This document shows positions 1-11,325 of a DNA stretch of 64,000 nt, in pieces. The DNA is taken from contig CAIIXF020000012.1 of assembly GCA_903813345.2 (NCBI GenBank), forward strand, positions 14,118,932-14,182,931, given 5' to 3'. Below the pieces are notes generated by a model. The model had not been told where the DNA came from, made no database searches, and saw only the letters and a list, made by a program, of their open reading frames with translations. How positions within the stretch are numbered: position 1 is the stretch's first letter; every line of letters starts with the position of its first letter. Made by a program: the position numbers and the translations under genes. The stretch comes from Owenia fusiformis (Eukaryota > Annelida > Polychaeta > Sabellida > Oweniidae).

Positions 1-21
1 GATGCTTAATGCATTCAACAG
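1..21 (+). CDS. ATP2A (SERCA): SERCA alternative exon, copy 1 (3' end only)
   Basis: The window opens in the last 21 bases of an exon. Read in the phase of the later copies they give MLNAFN plus the first two bases of a serine codon, followed by a gtaacc donor. The later copies end in EMFNALN, EMFNALN and EMLNAMN with the same phase and a matching donor, so this is taken as the first of four tandem copies of the exon encoding L7-8 and TM8 of the sarco/endoplasmic reticulum calcium ATPase. The rest lies outside the window, so its loop sequence, its cysteines and the calcium-binding glutamate cannot be checked. Confidence 0.8.
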
Positions 22-1376
22 GTAACCTTGACCCTATGACCTATGACCTCTCACTTTGAGGTCCCTCAAGGTCAACTGGCCAATTCTCTTTTTAAGACTT
101 AAACCCTGTTTACATTCATTCTGGTTTGTACAATGGAGTACAATAAACCTAAATGGATTTACAGGAAGTAACAAACACAGGAGCGGCAATATGGATTCTT
201 CCCAGTTTTAACTAATTAATCCAACCAATATTTATCTTCTAGAAACCCTTACTTTTGAAATCATAATACCTGGATGCCATAGTAGAATCTAGAAACTTCT
301 CTACCGGTAGAATCTAGAAACTTTTTCTTCCAGTTTGCTTGTTCTAATTTTTATCTCTCTTGATTCTGTTTTGAATTCCTTGTTTTAATGAATCATTGCT
401 TTTATCTTCTCGATGAATGCCATACAAGCTTCGTGTACCATTCCTTTTTCCTTTTATTTAAGCATCAGCTTTTTCCTGATTCCACTGCAATTATGAATAA
501 TATTTCTCAGCCATTTTCATTCCCTGGAACCCCTGTCCCGAAATCTAACATATCTTCGTCTAGTTACAGAATACACTACATGCACTGCACTGCATTTGTA
601 TAAATGTGGTGGTACCCTTGGTAACGGGAAGCAGGATATAAACTACTTGTACCTCTCTATGTTTAACCTAGAGCTAAGCACCGACAATCATCAATGTTTA
701 CCACATTTCTTTTGAAAACTTGAATTATTTGCTTATAGTGCTTACTTTAGTCATTAGACTTAGAGCAATGCAGAAAAATAATTCAAATTTCCAAAATTAA
801 CCAAACCTGAGTTATCATTTTCTATTTTAGATAGATCTGCAACTCCTGAATGAAATAATTGTCTTAGTTCTTAAACATGTATCTGGATTTCCCAATTTTC
901 GGAAAATGAATAATACTATAAAGTCATTAATCGTCTCTTGACACCAATATTAACCATAACATCATTTCATTTATAGCTATAGATGTTTTCCTATTCAAAA
1001 TCCATAGACCGTCAGTCGAAACCTGATCCTTCACTTCCTTGGAATTTAGTCTCCCACAATGCCTATATTTAGCCATTGTCAGTCAAGCTTTGCTAAGAAT
1101 ATCATAATTTTGTTTTTCTCATCCATCTGCTGAATTAGAAATGCATTATGGGAAATCTCATCTGCTAAATAGGTTGCATTATGGGAAATTGGCCTATTTA
1201 ATAATTATATAATGTTAAATTTCTTTTTGGATAATAAATGCCAAATGATATGAATGAGAAAATTAAAAAAATTATGAAATCCTTCCGCTAAGTCTTGTGA
1301 ACTTGAACCCTGGCAATCTTGACCTTCACCTTGAGTTATATCACACCATGAGAGCATGTTAACATTATATCAACAG
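22..1376 (+). other. SERCA intron between exon copies 1 and 2
   Basis: AT-rich intron. No further exon copy was seen. A short motif, gcattatgggaaat, occurs twice near 1143-1190. Small open frames here, such as 388-603, match nothing recognisable. Confidence 0.6.
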
Positions 1377-1510
1377 ACCCACGCTATGCAGTGCCCAGCC
1401 GAACCTAGAATGTTCCCAGGAATATCCTGTGACGTCTTTGAGGACGTTCATCCCATGACAATGGCCCTCTCAGTCCTAGTTTGTGTTGAAATGTTTAATG
1501 CTCTTAACAG
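1377..1510 (+). CDS. ATP2A (SERCA): SERCA alternative exon, copy 2 (L7-8 / TM8)
   Basis: A 134-nt exon flanked by a caacag acceptor and a gtaacc donor. It starts in phase 0 and leaves two bases for the next exon. It reads [15 protein letters not shown], then ISCDVFEDVHPMTMALSVLV and CVEMFNALN. In SERCA this segment is the lumenal loop between TM7 and TM8 and the start of TM8. The two cysteines 12 residues apart match the lumenal disulfide pair (C876/C888 of rabbit SERCA1), and the E of VEM matches E908, a calcium ligand of site I. PMTMALSVLV is a family hallmark. The same length and phase as copies 3 and 4 imply that only one copy can be used per mRNA without a frameshift. Confidence 0.96.
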
Positions 1511-1639
1511 GTAACCACCGTCCCCACAGTGACCATATATGGTCATAAAATGCCCTGAAGTTTGGATTTTGGATTTATTGTGTGATGGTGTTTAATAACG
1601 AATTTGCTAACATTTCAGTGTGTAGGTTGTCAGTATAGA

Positions 1640-3185
1640 CGGGTAGGAAGGAGGGGTTCCCATGCACCCGAAAGATGTATTTTTTTAATGTACATTTTTG
1701 TAATCTTAAAGGTCCATACTGAAGATTTTTGCATGTTCCCAGAATGAAATATTGTCCCATGGTATCTATTGGCGGCCATCTTGTCGGCCATCTTGGATTT
1801 TTGAAAGAGTTGATGTTAATTATCTCAAAGTACAATAACTTTCAGAGTTTTGAGATTTGAAAGCTGTAAGTGGTACCAAAATGAAGCTATTATAGTATCC
1901 TTTATTATCAGATGCAATAATTATGCAAATTGTCTCATTTGCATAAAATGTGACATCATCAATCAATCAATCAATTCTTGCCTCTTTACAACGGTATCGC
2001 ATTATACCTTTCTGCCTGAGTGATCAGTCTTAGTCATTCATTCACATAAATGAATTCAAATATATAGGTACATTAATTTTGAACATATTTGCAAAAACAA
2101 ATTCGAAACTTTTGGAAAAACATTGTCAGACACATGATAATGTTACTGAAAAGAGGCGTGGCACTTCTTGTGAAAGAATTGATTTTAATTATCTTAAAGC
2201 ATAATAACTTCCACAGTTTTGAGAGTTGAAAGCTATAAGTGGTACCAAAATGAAGCTATTATAGTATCCCATATTATAAGATGTAATAATTATGCAAATA
2301 GTCTCATTTGCATAAAATGTGACATCATTAATCGTAATTTTTGCCTCTTTACAACAGTATCGCACAATACCTTGCTGCCTGAGTGACCAGTCTTAGTCAT
2401 TCATGAACATAAATGAATTTGAATATATAGGTACATTAATTTTGAACATATTTGCAATTGAAAGTTTTGGAAAAACATTGTCAGACACTAAGTTATAACA
2501 CTTCACATGATTATGTTACTGAAAAGGGGCGTGGCACTTCTTGAGAAAGAGTTGATGTTAATCATTTCAAAGTACAATAACTTCCACAGTTTTGATAATT
2601 GAAAGCTGTAAGTGGAACAAAAATGGAGCTATTATAATACACTTATAAAAATGCAATAATTATACAAATTTTCCCATTTGCATAATATGTGACAACCTCT
2701 ATTATGTTTGGCATTTTTCAATGGTAACGACCAATATCTCTCCCTCTGGGTAACAGTCTTGGTTATTCATGAGCATGTATGATTTTGAATATCTAGGTAC
2801 ATTAATTTTGGCACTTCTTGAGAAAGAGTTGATGTTAATCATTTCAAAGTACAATAACTTCCACAGTTTTGATAATTGAAAGCTGTAAGTGGAACAAAAA
2901 TGGAGCTATTATAATACACTTATAAAAATGCAATAATTATACAAATTTTCCCATTTGCATAATATGTGACAACCTCTATTATTTTTGGCATTTTTCAATG
3001 GTAACGACCAATATCTCTCCCTCTGGGTAACAGTCTTGGTTATTCATGAGCATGTATGATTTTGAATATCTAGGTACATTAATTTTGAACATATATGCAA
3101 TTGAAATTTTGGAAAAACTTTGTAAGAAATTAAGTGTTGACACTTCACATGATTATGTAACTGAAAGGGGGGGGGGCACTTTTGT
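1640..3185 (+). repeat. Left inverted arm with four tandem units
   Basis: Units start near 1804, 2172, 2545 and 2822. Each runs from gaaagagttgatgttaat through a stretch containing gcataaaatgtgacatca to a cgtggcacttcttg junction. The third unit is shortened to about 277 bp and is nearly identical to the matching part of the fourth, a recent local duplication. Confidence 0.8.
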
Positions 3186-3599
3186 TCAAAATGTTAACTT
3201 CTAAACACTAATATCAAATTCAAGAGCTGAAGCTCCTCTAGCAGAGTCATGTAGATAGAGCCCAAATGTTGCTCATTGGTGAAATGTTGGCAAAATTTTG
3301 CATCTTGTATGCACTGCTCACAAGTACATGAAGTGTTCATTATGATAGTGTAATTCCAATATGACAGCACAATACAAGTCAGGCTATTTTATTGTCACAT
3401 ATGCAAAAGTTGATCTGATGAGACATGTTAAAAGTGGTAGTGGTTAATAACGCCCAGATCAAATTAACACAAGATAGATACTGAAGGTAGGCCCAGATCA
3501 AAGTATGAGCATCCTTACCCTCAATCATGACGCCATCTGTATTGTCCATTTGTGGGAGCTGTAACCCAAATAATGAGTATTAATTTAATATATGTGTCA

Positions 3600-4640
3600 T
3601 TAAGTTGCCATGCACTTGGAGCAGTTGGCGGTTTCTTCCTTGCCCCAAAGTCTGAGGTTTGATGGAGTTGAGACCAGGTCAGGGAAAGCTCTTAATAGGA
3701 AATTGAGCCTCCTTTGGTCCATGGTCATTCCGTTTCAAGAAGTGCTGAAGTGAGGGTTCCCAGGTAATGTCAGGTAATATAATGTCAGGTAATTCCCAGG
3801 TAATGTAAATCTGGAAAGGCCACTGAAATCGGGGAGTAATGTCATAACACCCTGATATATGACTTGAGTCAATGGCTCTAAGCCACTTGTCCAGGTCCCT
3901 TGACACTTCAGCTGTTTTGTTCAAACCACACATAGTTCTTCTCTAGACATTTGTTTCTTTATCTTGCCCTGTTGGTATTTGCTTGCCATTTATTTTGAAC
4001 TGCATTGGAGAAAGCTTGCCATCAACCAAAACCATGATTCTTGACCTGGTTGGTTTTTAACTTCATGCAAGTCCAGCTTGCCATTCTTTCCATACCTAAT
4101 AGAACCCATCTTGAACCCACTACTGAACTGGTCATAACTGTGATGTCATCCATGAAAGCTCTGTATGGTAAGTGTTTTGCACCTTCATTTGCTTTTGAAA
4201 CCTTACACTGCATCATCCCTGCCTTGAGCAGTAAGTTCATTGATGTTACGAAGAGAACTACTGATACAGTGCAGTCTGCCACTATGCCTTTCTCTGAAGT
4301 CTGCTAATTAGTGGTATTATTGCCAAATGTATTGTGCAACTTCAAGGAGTTTGTGTGTCCCATTGTCAGATTGACTACATCTGTTGGATTTTGTAAGTGA
4401 AAGTTAACTTGTACCTCTAGTATCAGTTGGTACTATAATTGATAGTGCTGACTTTGGTTCAGACACACTTATTTTGCTCCTGTTATTATGTGAAATTAAA
4501 GGATATTTAGGATTATTTGGACAAATATATGGATACTACAGAATTCATGAATAGACAGACATCACAGATAGATGTGAATCATCAGAATATTTCTTGTGAA
4601 TAAGAAGATATTTGGAGAAGAAAAAACACATTTTATGTGT
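3600..4640 (-). pseudogene. Decayed reverse transcriptase, palm part
   Basis: On the - strand, 4282-4022 translates to a palm segment of a non-LTR-type reverse transcriptase: a TVSVVLF stretch, then LPYRAFMDDITVMTSS with FMDD as the catalytic YxDD box, then RWVLLGMERMASWTCMKLK. This is the arrangement of the RAFMDDLTV...W...KPAKS family common in invertebrate genomes. A further piece (3933-3679) has RDLDKWLRAIDSSHISG. Frames are interrupted and no whole polymerase remains. It belongs with the piece at 6440-7560, from which it is separated by the + strand ORF1 element. The LINE assignment is from motif style only. Confidence 0.7.
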
Positions 4641-4689
4641 TGGACTTATAACTGACATAGGTCATAGGTCAAACCAGACCACATGTACC

Positions 4690-6432
4690 AACTCTAGTAA
4701 CACTAATCAGCTACTTATCGGATTTACCAGTTATATGCCAGTGTGACTTACCTGACTGACTTCACTGAAATAGGATTATTGTTTTGAGTGCGATCAACTG
4801 AACCTAACATCATGTCACAGCTAATACAAACACCAATTACCCAGTATGCAACAACAATAACAACCCAAGCAGATCAAGGCCTGTCTCAATCCTGTCTACC
4901 TGTAATGTCTTCCACCTTTTTATCAGTCATTACAACTAGTGTTATATCATCAACAGCCTCATCAGCCAATATGACATTCACAGTACCATCCATGGAAAAT
5001 ATGTCTGCAAGTTTCCATTCAATTGTCTCAGAATCTCCACATCAACCTTGTTTGGACAATACCGTATCTCAACCCATGAGTACATTTCCGATCTCAACAG
5101 CATTTAAAGCAGATCTGTTACTACCACAGCAACAATACCATGTAAATAGAGAACAACAGATTAATACAGACAATGAATGTACATCTGAAATCTCCAGTAC
5201 AAATATAAGTGACATTATAAGAGGTATAGAGTCTCAAATCAGCACCTCACTAAATAAATTAATTCCAGAATCAATCAATAGCTCCATGGCAGTGTACAAT
5301 CAAAGACTGTCTAAGACTGAAGCATCTATACGACAACTAAAAGACATCAATGATTCCTTTGAATCTGATCTGATACAAGCCAACGATGAAATTATTGGTT
5401 TAAATAAACGTCTGACAGAACTTGAAGCAGAAGCAAACAAGAATGAACAATATTCACGCAAAAGCAACGTTAAAATAACTGGAGTAGAGGAAACAGAACA
5501 TGAAGATTGCAAGGCATTAGTTCTCGAAGTTGCCCAGCGTATAGAGGCAAATATTTCCAATAATGATATTGATGTGGCACATAGAATTGGACTAAAAGTA
5601 CCTGGTCGAAAGAGGGCACTGATCGTAAAATTCAACACCAATGACTCCAGACAATCTATGATCAAAAACAGGAAGAAACTTGCCAAATCTGGTATTGCTA
5701 TTCACGAGGACACCACTGGAAAGAATGTCAAGTTGATGAAAACTGTTAGAAATATGGATTTTGTGAAAGACTGTTGGATGTTCAATGGGAAAATCTTCTG
5801 TTCGTTTGAAGGGTTTGATAGTCGTTGCCATCGTACAGAGTTGGACATAAATTCAAATCCTCACGCAATATATCAACAACTTGTGAATAGCAGATCTATG
5901 TAGATATGACTTTACAATTGAATTGTTACTATCCATGATGAAAATGTAACCTAAACAAACTAAGGCAATGAAATAGCCTAGTAACGTTTCTGAAATATTA
6001 CCGCTTTTATAATCACTCGATCGTGGATATTATATACATATATCCTAATATGTTACTTGATTTGTGTTGGGTTCATTCATTCTTATATTTTATATTCTGT
6101 ATATATTTACTGATCTTGCTTTTTACCATTGATTAGTTCTTTAACATTGAGTATCAGACTTAGAATATGACTGTATGTCTTATGATTTACATGATCTAGT
6201 TTTATCTGAGATATCAGTTTATGCATCCATTCACCTTTAGAAATTAAAGTAGTGTCATTTAAATACGAAGATTTTTTTATCACTGTTCGACTTAATTCTT
6301 ATATTAGATTTTTGTACCACTTATTTTGTTCTCGTATGTGTGGGTATAAACGTCTGAAAATGATGTCACCTACTATGTCTTATTATGTAAATCATATTTG
6401 TTCTTACCAATAAATTGAATTGAATTGAATTG
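4690..6432 (+). mobile_element. ORF1-only LINE (HAL1-like)
   Basis: The element has a leader of about 120 bp, one intact ORF (4812-5903), an ~530-bp 3' UTR and a 3' tail of repeated aattg units (6413-6432, after taccaataaattg), as in several LINE clades. There is no endonuclease or reverse transcriptase between the ORF1 stop and the tail, so it would have to be moved by another element. It interrupts a - strand reverse transcriptase. Sequences encoding VVW(F/L)DL on the - strand occur on both sides (near 4665-4682 and 6455-6471), which may be a worn target-site duplication. The 5' end is approximate. Confidence 0.7.
4812..5903 (+). CDS. LINE ORF1-type protein (coiled coil + RRM-like)
   Basis: A 363-residue ORF from the ATG at 4812; an in-frame GTG eight codons earlier is less likely as a start. 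Residues 1-140 are rich in S, T and Q and look disordered. About 150-215 is a heptad-rich coiled coil (NQRLSKTEASIRQLKDIND and NKRLTELEAEANKNEQYSR). Next comes an RRM-like segment beginning RKSNVKITGVEE, with DIDVAHRIG and ALIVKFNTNDSRQSMIKNRK, and a C-terminal domain with GIAIHEDTTGKNVKLM. This is the order of L1/CR1-type ORF1 RNA-binding chaperones (Transposase_22-like). No zinc knuckles were seen. The intact frame in a decayed surrounding suggests a fairly young insertion. Confidence 0.8.
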   Translation: MSQLIQTPITQYATTITTQADQGLSQSCLPVMSSTFLSVITTSVISSTASSANMTFTVPSMENMSASFHSIVSESPHQPCLDNTVSQPMSTFPISTAFKADLLLPQQQYHVNREQQINTDNECTSEISSTNISDIIRGIESQISTSLNKLIPESINSSMAVYNQRLSKTEASIRQLKDINDSFESDLIQANDEIIGLNKRLTELEAEANKNEQYSRKSNVKITGVEETEHEDCKALVLEVAQRIEANISNNDIDVAHRIGLKVPGRKRALIVKFNTNDSRQSMIKNRKKLAKSGIAIHEDTTGKNVKLMKTVRNMDFVKDCWMFNGKIFCSFEGFDSRCHRTELDINSNPHAIYQQLVNSRSM

Positions 6433-6439
6433 GTGAGGG

Positions 6440-7560
6440 ACACTAGGTAGACCTTAGGTCCAGCCAAACTACTTATTCTCTTTCTTGGCTTCCTTCACAA
6501 GTTGGCTTATTGCTGTTATATGCACCCTTGATGTCTTAGGATACCACTTTTCTGAATGCTTGGCAGGCCAGTAGGAAATAACTGCGATACTTGACCACAA
6601 TGGCCCAGAAGATCTTTCCCTCAGCATCCGATAATGATGTCTACTTGAACTGGTTCAGTCCCTCAAATTTTAGCTTCTTTGGAATGAAGCAGCTTTCCGC
6701 CAAAGCCCAAGTCCTTGCTAGATTTTTCTTGTTCTGGAAGCTTGTTAACAATCACCATAGATGTATTAACAGCTTATGGCTGTTCTTATGCACCATGTAT
6801 GCCTTCCTGATGATTGTTTTTACCTCATCAAGCTTGAAATCTGACTGGTCAAACGGTTTTGATGATAAATCTGGTGAGATGTAAATTGGGAAATTACTCG
6901 ATGGCATATTTCGATCTGGGTCACTGTGTGCTGCCAAAGTATTTGCTTCTGCTTGATCCTGCGTATATGCCATACGGGCACTCTTTGGTTCCCTAACAAG
7001 TTTGATGTGAGCCTATAGAGATTTTCAAAGAATGTCTTCCTGGTCCTACGCTTCTCTTTAGATTTTCTCTAAGATGAAGTAATCTCTTAAGAAGCATCTG
7101 TTGGAGCTCTCTGATCTTTTTCACTTGCCAGTGTTGAAGCCGTCCACGAACACTGTGGGCTTCATCTCTCCTTCCGAAGAGAAGCTTTTGTCTTCTACTT
7201 GGCCCAACACAATGGTGTTTACAGATGTTTCCTCCACTCACTGTCCTCGCATCTGGGATGGAAGTTGTTCTAACTTGGACAAGAGGTAGCATAGTGAAGA
7301 GGCTGGGCTCTGCATCCCACTTCTATTGGGTGCATAACTGCATACCACCCTCTTGTCTTAGCCTCATCAAATAGTTCTTGGATTTTTAAGCTGATCAGAT
7401 ATTTTAATCGGTCAACTCTTCTGAAGGTACCATGAGCTCATTGAAGATGTTGGACCTCTGTGTTTTGACATCAGCACTGAGTTTCTGTAAGAAGTCAGCC
7501 GACAGTCCAGTCGGATGTCTTGGATAAAACATTGAACTGAGGTAGAGGCTTAATACATAT
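6440..7560 (-). pseudogene. Decayed reverse transcriptase, N-terminal part
   Basis: On the - strand, 6973-6752 reads ISPDLSSKPFDQSDFKLDEV followed by KTIIRKAYMVHKNSHKLL, matching the region just before the fingers of the same reverse transcriptase family (PFD...LKEV...KKA...YKNCP.LL..LW). Upstream, 7292-6993 gives a basic, helix-rich stretch that fits the N-terminal part. Coding capacity is lost. The ORF1-only LINE at about 4690-6432 sits between this and the palm piece, in the opposite direction, so it inserted later. Confidence 0.65.
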
Positions 7561-7859
7561 TGAGTTAATTATGTAGCTTTAACAACTAAATACTGTGGGT
7601 ACCCATTTCAGTCCATTGCCTATCCTAAAATGATATGAGGATATGTGGTAATTCGTATCTGTATAGTACTTAGTCCAAAAGCGATACAGATTATATATCT
7701 TTGGCTGAAATTTAAATGTCTGCCAAACAGACCAACAAGAATTTCTGAACAAGCTAGGAATAAGGAACATCACTGGGCTACTTTCTAAAAGTCAAAAGCT
7801 ATATTTTACACCCGAGGGATTCACTCTATATAAACCTTGACAGGGGGTTCCTCTTTTAA

Positions 7860-8310
7860 CATTTGGTATGGCAATGGATCCAAATTTTTGGATCTGGAAT
7901 GAGAATGCCCCCATTTAATTATGACTTTTGAGGTATGACAATGGTCGGATTTTTCTACTTTGTGGTACAAGAATGGTCATAGAGAATATGTTACCTCTCA
8001 CTTGTGGTATAGGATTGGTCTAGTTTTTACAAATGTCCTTAATTTGAGGTTGTTTTCATTTTCATAAAAGTTCTGCTTCTTCCAGGGGCTTTAGACATTT
8101 TGCATTCCAATGGTCTTATATTTTTGGGATATTTGGTATGGCATTAGTCCTATATTTGGACATTTGGTATAGCATTGGTCTTATATTTGGATATTTGGTA
8201 TGGCTTTTGGGCATTATTTTGGTTGGTATGTGAACACATTGAAATTTGACAGATTGGTATGGGAACATAATGATTATGGGAACATAATGATATCTTAGGG
8301 TTCAGCCTAG
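7860..8310. repeat. Degenerate tandem repeat, atttggtatggcattggtc-like
   Basis: Imperfect copies of a motif around ttggtatggcattggtctta recur several times, most clearly 8095-8250. It lies inside the foldback-like element, next to the right arm. Not coding. Confidence 0.5.
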
Positions 8311-8384
8311 GACAACTACAGAATAGTGTATTCAGTGAACCCCTGGGTATTTTACAGATGATAAATCGACTATATAATAACATT

Positions 8385-9335
8385 ACGGATTTTCACGCCC
8401 CTTTTCAGAACAATAATCATTTGAAAGGCCATACCTTGATTTCTGACAATGTTTTTCTAAAACTTTCAATGCAAATATGTTCAAGCTTTCAATTGCAAAT
8501 ATGTTCAAAATGAATGTATACATTTAATATCTTTTATATTCATGAGAGACCAAGACTGGTCACTCAGAGGGAAATGCAATATGTATTACCGTTGAAAAGG
8601 GGCAAAAATAATGATTGATGATGTCATATTTCATGCAAATACGGTGATTTACATAATTATTGTATCTTATAATGTGGGATATTGTGATACCTTCAGTTTG
8701 GTACCACTTACAGCTTTCAACTCTCAAAACTGTGGAAGTTATTGTACTTTGAAATGATTAACATCAATTCTTTCACAAGAAGTGCCACGCCCCTTTTCAG
8801 TAACATAATCATGTGTCTGACAATGTTTTTCCAAAACTTTTGATTGCAAATATGTTCAAAATTAATGTACCTATATATTTAAAATCATTAATGTTCATGA
8901 ATGACTAAGACTGATCACTCAGACAGAAAGGTATAATGCAATACCATTGTAAAGAGGCAAGAATTATGATTGATGACGTCACATTTTATGCAAATGAGAC
9001 AATTTGCATAATTATTGCATCTGATAATATAGGGTACTATAATAGCTTCATTTTGGTACCACTTACAGCTTTCAATTCTCAAAACTGTGGAAGTTATTAT
9101 ACTTTGAGATGATTAACATCAACTCTTTCAAAAATTCAAGATGGCCGACAAGATGGCCGCCAATGGATACCATGGGACAATATTTCATTCTGGGAACATG
9201 CAAAAATCTTTAGTATGGACCTTTAGGATTACAAAAATGTCCATTAAAAAAATACATCTTTCGGGTGCATGGGGACCATACCTTCCTACTAGACTAGTAG
9301 TCTGTGTGAAGAAACTGCAACTTACTAACATGTCT
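8385..9335 (-). repeat. Right inverted arm with two tandem units
   Basis: Reverse-complement counterpart of the left arm. Unit junctions containing cacgccccttttcag lie near 8393 and 8787. The arm ends with the same atggccg-rich terminal segment as the left arm (9137-9180) and the mirror of catgcaccc. Confidence 0.8.
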
Positions 9336-10253
9336 TAATTATTGTGTTTACAGTGTTAGGATGATAACTCACTTCCCAAACACAATTTTGGAAAAAGTGA
9401 GACGAAATTTTATTTCCAAAAAGGGAAATGAAAAATTCAGAAACCAAATTGAAATATTTGAAAATCAAAATGCAACGCAATAATGCAAATGCAAACACCA
9501 CAAGTTATGTGAATGATAAAAAAGTGGTTTTACTATGAGAGGGAATGTCGGGATTGGTGTATTCATCCTAACATTGTGTTCTGTGGTTTTATGCACTTTT
9601 TGCACAAATGCTGTAAACTCTCTGCCAGAATGCTTTGCTTTTTTATATGAAAAAGACTTCATTTAAAACATAGTGCTTTTGTAGTTCACTATGCAATAAG
9701 ATAATATCACTCGAAAAGTCCAATTTAAAAAGTACCAAAATGATCAATTTCTTTGTTTATGTTTAGACTGAACTTTCTGGCCTTCTACATTGCTTGTTTT
9801 CATTCAGTCACATAACGCAGTGTTTGATCACTTGAAGATGCATTCTGGTTGTTAGTTCTATCGCATTTGTGAGAATTCATTATGTAGCACTCTAGATGCT
9901 AGCATTCATGTTAGAATGGGTGTTAGTACTCATGTTTGGCAAACCTGAGCACTCATCACAGGCAGCATCCAAAATTGATACATCCCTTCTTTGACAATGT
10001 TAAATAAGTGTAGCCCAAAGTATCGCTATTATAGCATGAGCCTCAGGCCTGTAGCCAGCTTTTGCCAAGGGGGGGTCAATTTTTTAAAATTCCAGGGAGG
10101 GTAAAAAATTGACAATTTTGACCTAAGATCAGTTGAAAGGTGCTCAAATTAAAAATAGTGAAAAACTGCATGATTTTGAAAGAATTTTTGGTTCAGGCCT
10201 TGATTTTTTGGATTCTGCCCATGACATTTGCCATGCAACGATGAGCATATTAA

Positions 10254-10439
<186 letters not shown>

Positions 10440-10733
10440 TAACCAATTACTGCCTTATAAAATGGTAGGTCTATCAGGAGAGTGTATTTTTATGTGCTAT
10501 ATCTCAACATTTATGGGGGCTGTACCTGATCTTAGTTAACATTGATATTTTGAGCATTCTTTACTTTATATTTTAAGGGCAGTTGTACTTTCTCCTGATA
10601 GTCCATCCTCATATATGATTTGCATGCTCTTTGTCTATACATATTCAACATTTTCATTCATTCTCCAATAATATCTAATATTTCTCTACATTTTCTCTAG
10701 AAGTTCTCTTTGACTTATGCGTGGGAGTTACCA

Positions 10734-10817
10734 GTTAACCCTTGCTGCCCTGAGCCCCAGCTGTATCGTGTTATAGCCATGAGGCACAGGCAGCGAGGGT
10801 TAACACTGTATAGTGTT
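10734..10817 (+). promoter_or_regulatory. Intronic stem-loops next to the copy 4 acceptor
   Basis: GTTAACCCTTGCTGCC (10734-10749) pairs with GGCAGCGAGGGTTAAC (10789-10804): 16 pairs, one a G-U in RNA, with a 39-nt loop. It is followed at once by AACACT/AGTGTT (10802-10817), a 6-bp stem with a 4-nt loop that ends at the acceptor (10818-10821). The placement could hide or expose the splice site of copy 4. A role in exon choice is inference; the pairing is seen. Confidence 0.5.
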
Positions 10818-10821
10818 ACAG

Positions 10822-10955
10822 ACTCATCAGTCCCAATGCCTGGTTCAAGATTTGCCCTACCAGGGTGTCGATTGCGACGTGTTTGAAGACAATCACCCCC
10901 CTACCATGGCTCTCTCCGTGCTCGTAATGGTCGAGATGTTGAATGCAATGAATAG
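10822..10955 (+). CDS. ATP2A (SERCA): SERCA alternative exon, copy 4 (L7-8 / TM8)
   Basis: A 134-nt exon with a gttacag acceptor and a gtaagg donor. It reads THQSQCLVQDLPYQG, then VDCDVFEDNHPPTMALSVLV and MVEMLNAMN. It has the most divergent loop of the set: only TH, the two cysteines and the G before the second cysteine are shared with copies 2 and 3 in the first half. The cysteine spacing of 12 and the TM8 glutamate are preserved, so it should still make a working pump. It lies only 383 bp after copy 3. Skipping the exon or using two copies would shift the frame, since 134 is not a multiple of three. Confidence 0.96.
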
Positions 10956-11078
10956 GTAAGGAGCTCTGAACGTCCAAGTTTGCAGGAAGTGACCTGGCGC
11001 GACCTCTGCCATGATGGTGGTTACTTGTCACATGATTTGTATGTGATGTTGGCGATTTAGGTTATTTTCAAAATAACG

Positions 11079-11325
11079 CACATTTCCATAATTAGTATAT
11101 CTGTATTCTCTAACTGTGTGCGGATATATTAAACACGCCACATGGTGGATGGTATGGCGACCACATTTCTCTGTTGCCAAGACAACTAGTATGTTTTGTT
11201 GTCCTTGGCAACCATGATAATGCCATAGCAACAGCATCCTATGATGTTCAATATCCATAGAAAACAATCTATGTTACTTAGTTGTCCATTTCTTGGATTT
11301 TATGGTTCTAATTATGGAAATGTGG
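11079..11325. mobile_element. MITE-like inverted-repeat element
   Basis: CACATTTCCATAATTAG (11079-11095) is repeated in perfect reverse complement near 11308-11324. Inside there is a second hairpin, ttgccaagacaac against gttgtccttggcaa. No coding capacity. Family unknown. Confidence 0.5.

Larger units (their letters stand above)
1640..9292. mobile_element. Foldback-like element with long inverted arms
   Basis: The left outer sequence (from taggaagg and catgcacccgaaagatg near 1643-1680, through gcggccatcttgtcggcca near 1772) returns in reverse complement near 9130-9295. Inside, both arms carry tandem ~370-bp units beginning gaaagagttgatgttaat: four on the left (starts near 1804, 2172, 2545, 2822) and two on the right. 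Left units 3 and 4 are almost identical over ~277 bp. Long inverted arms made of tandem subrepeats are the layout of Foldback/Galileo-type DNA transposons. No transposase was recognised. The exact ends and target duplication are unclear, and outer similarity may extend to about 1600 and 9335. Confidence 0.75.
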
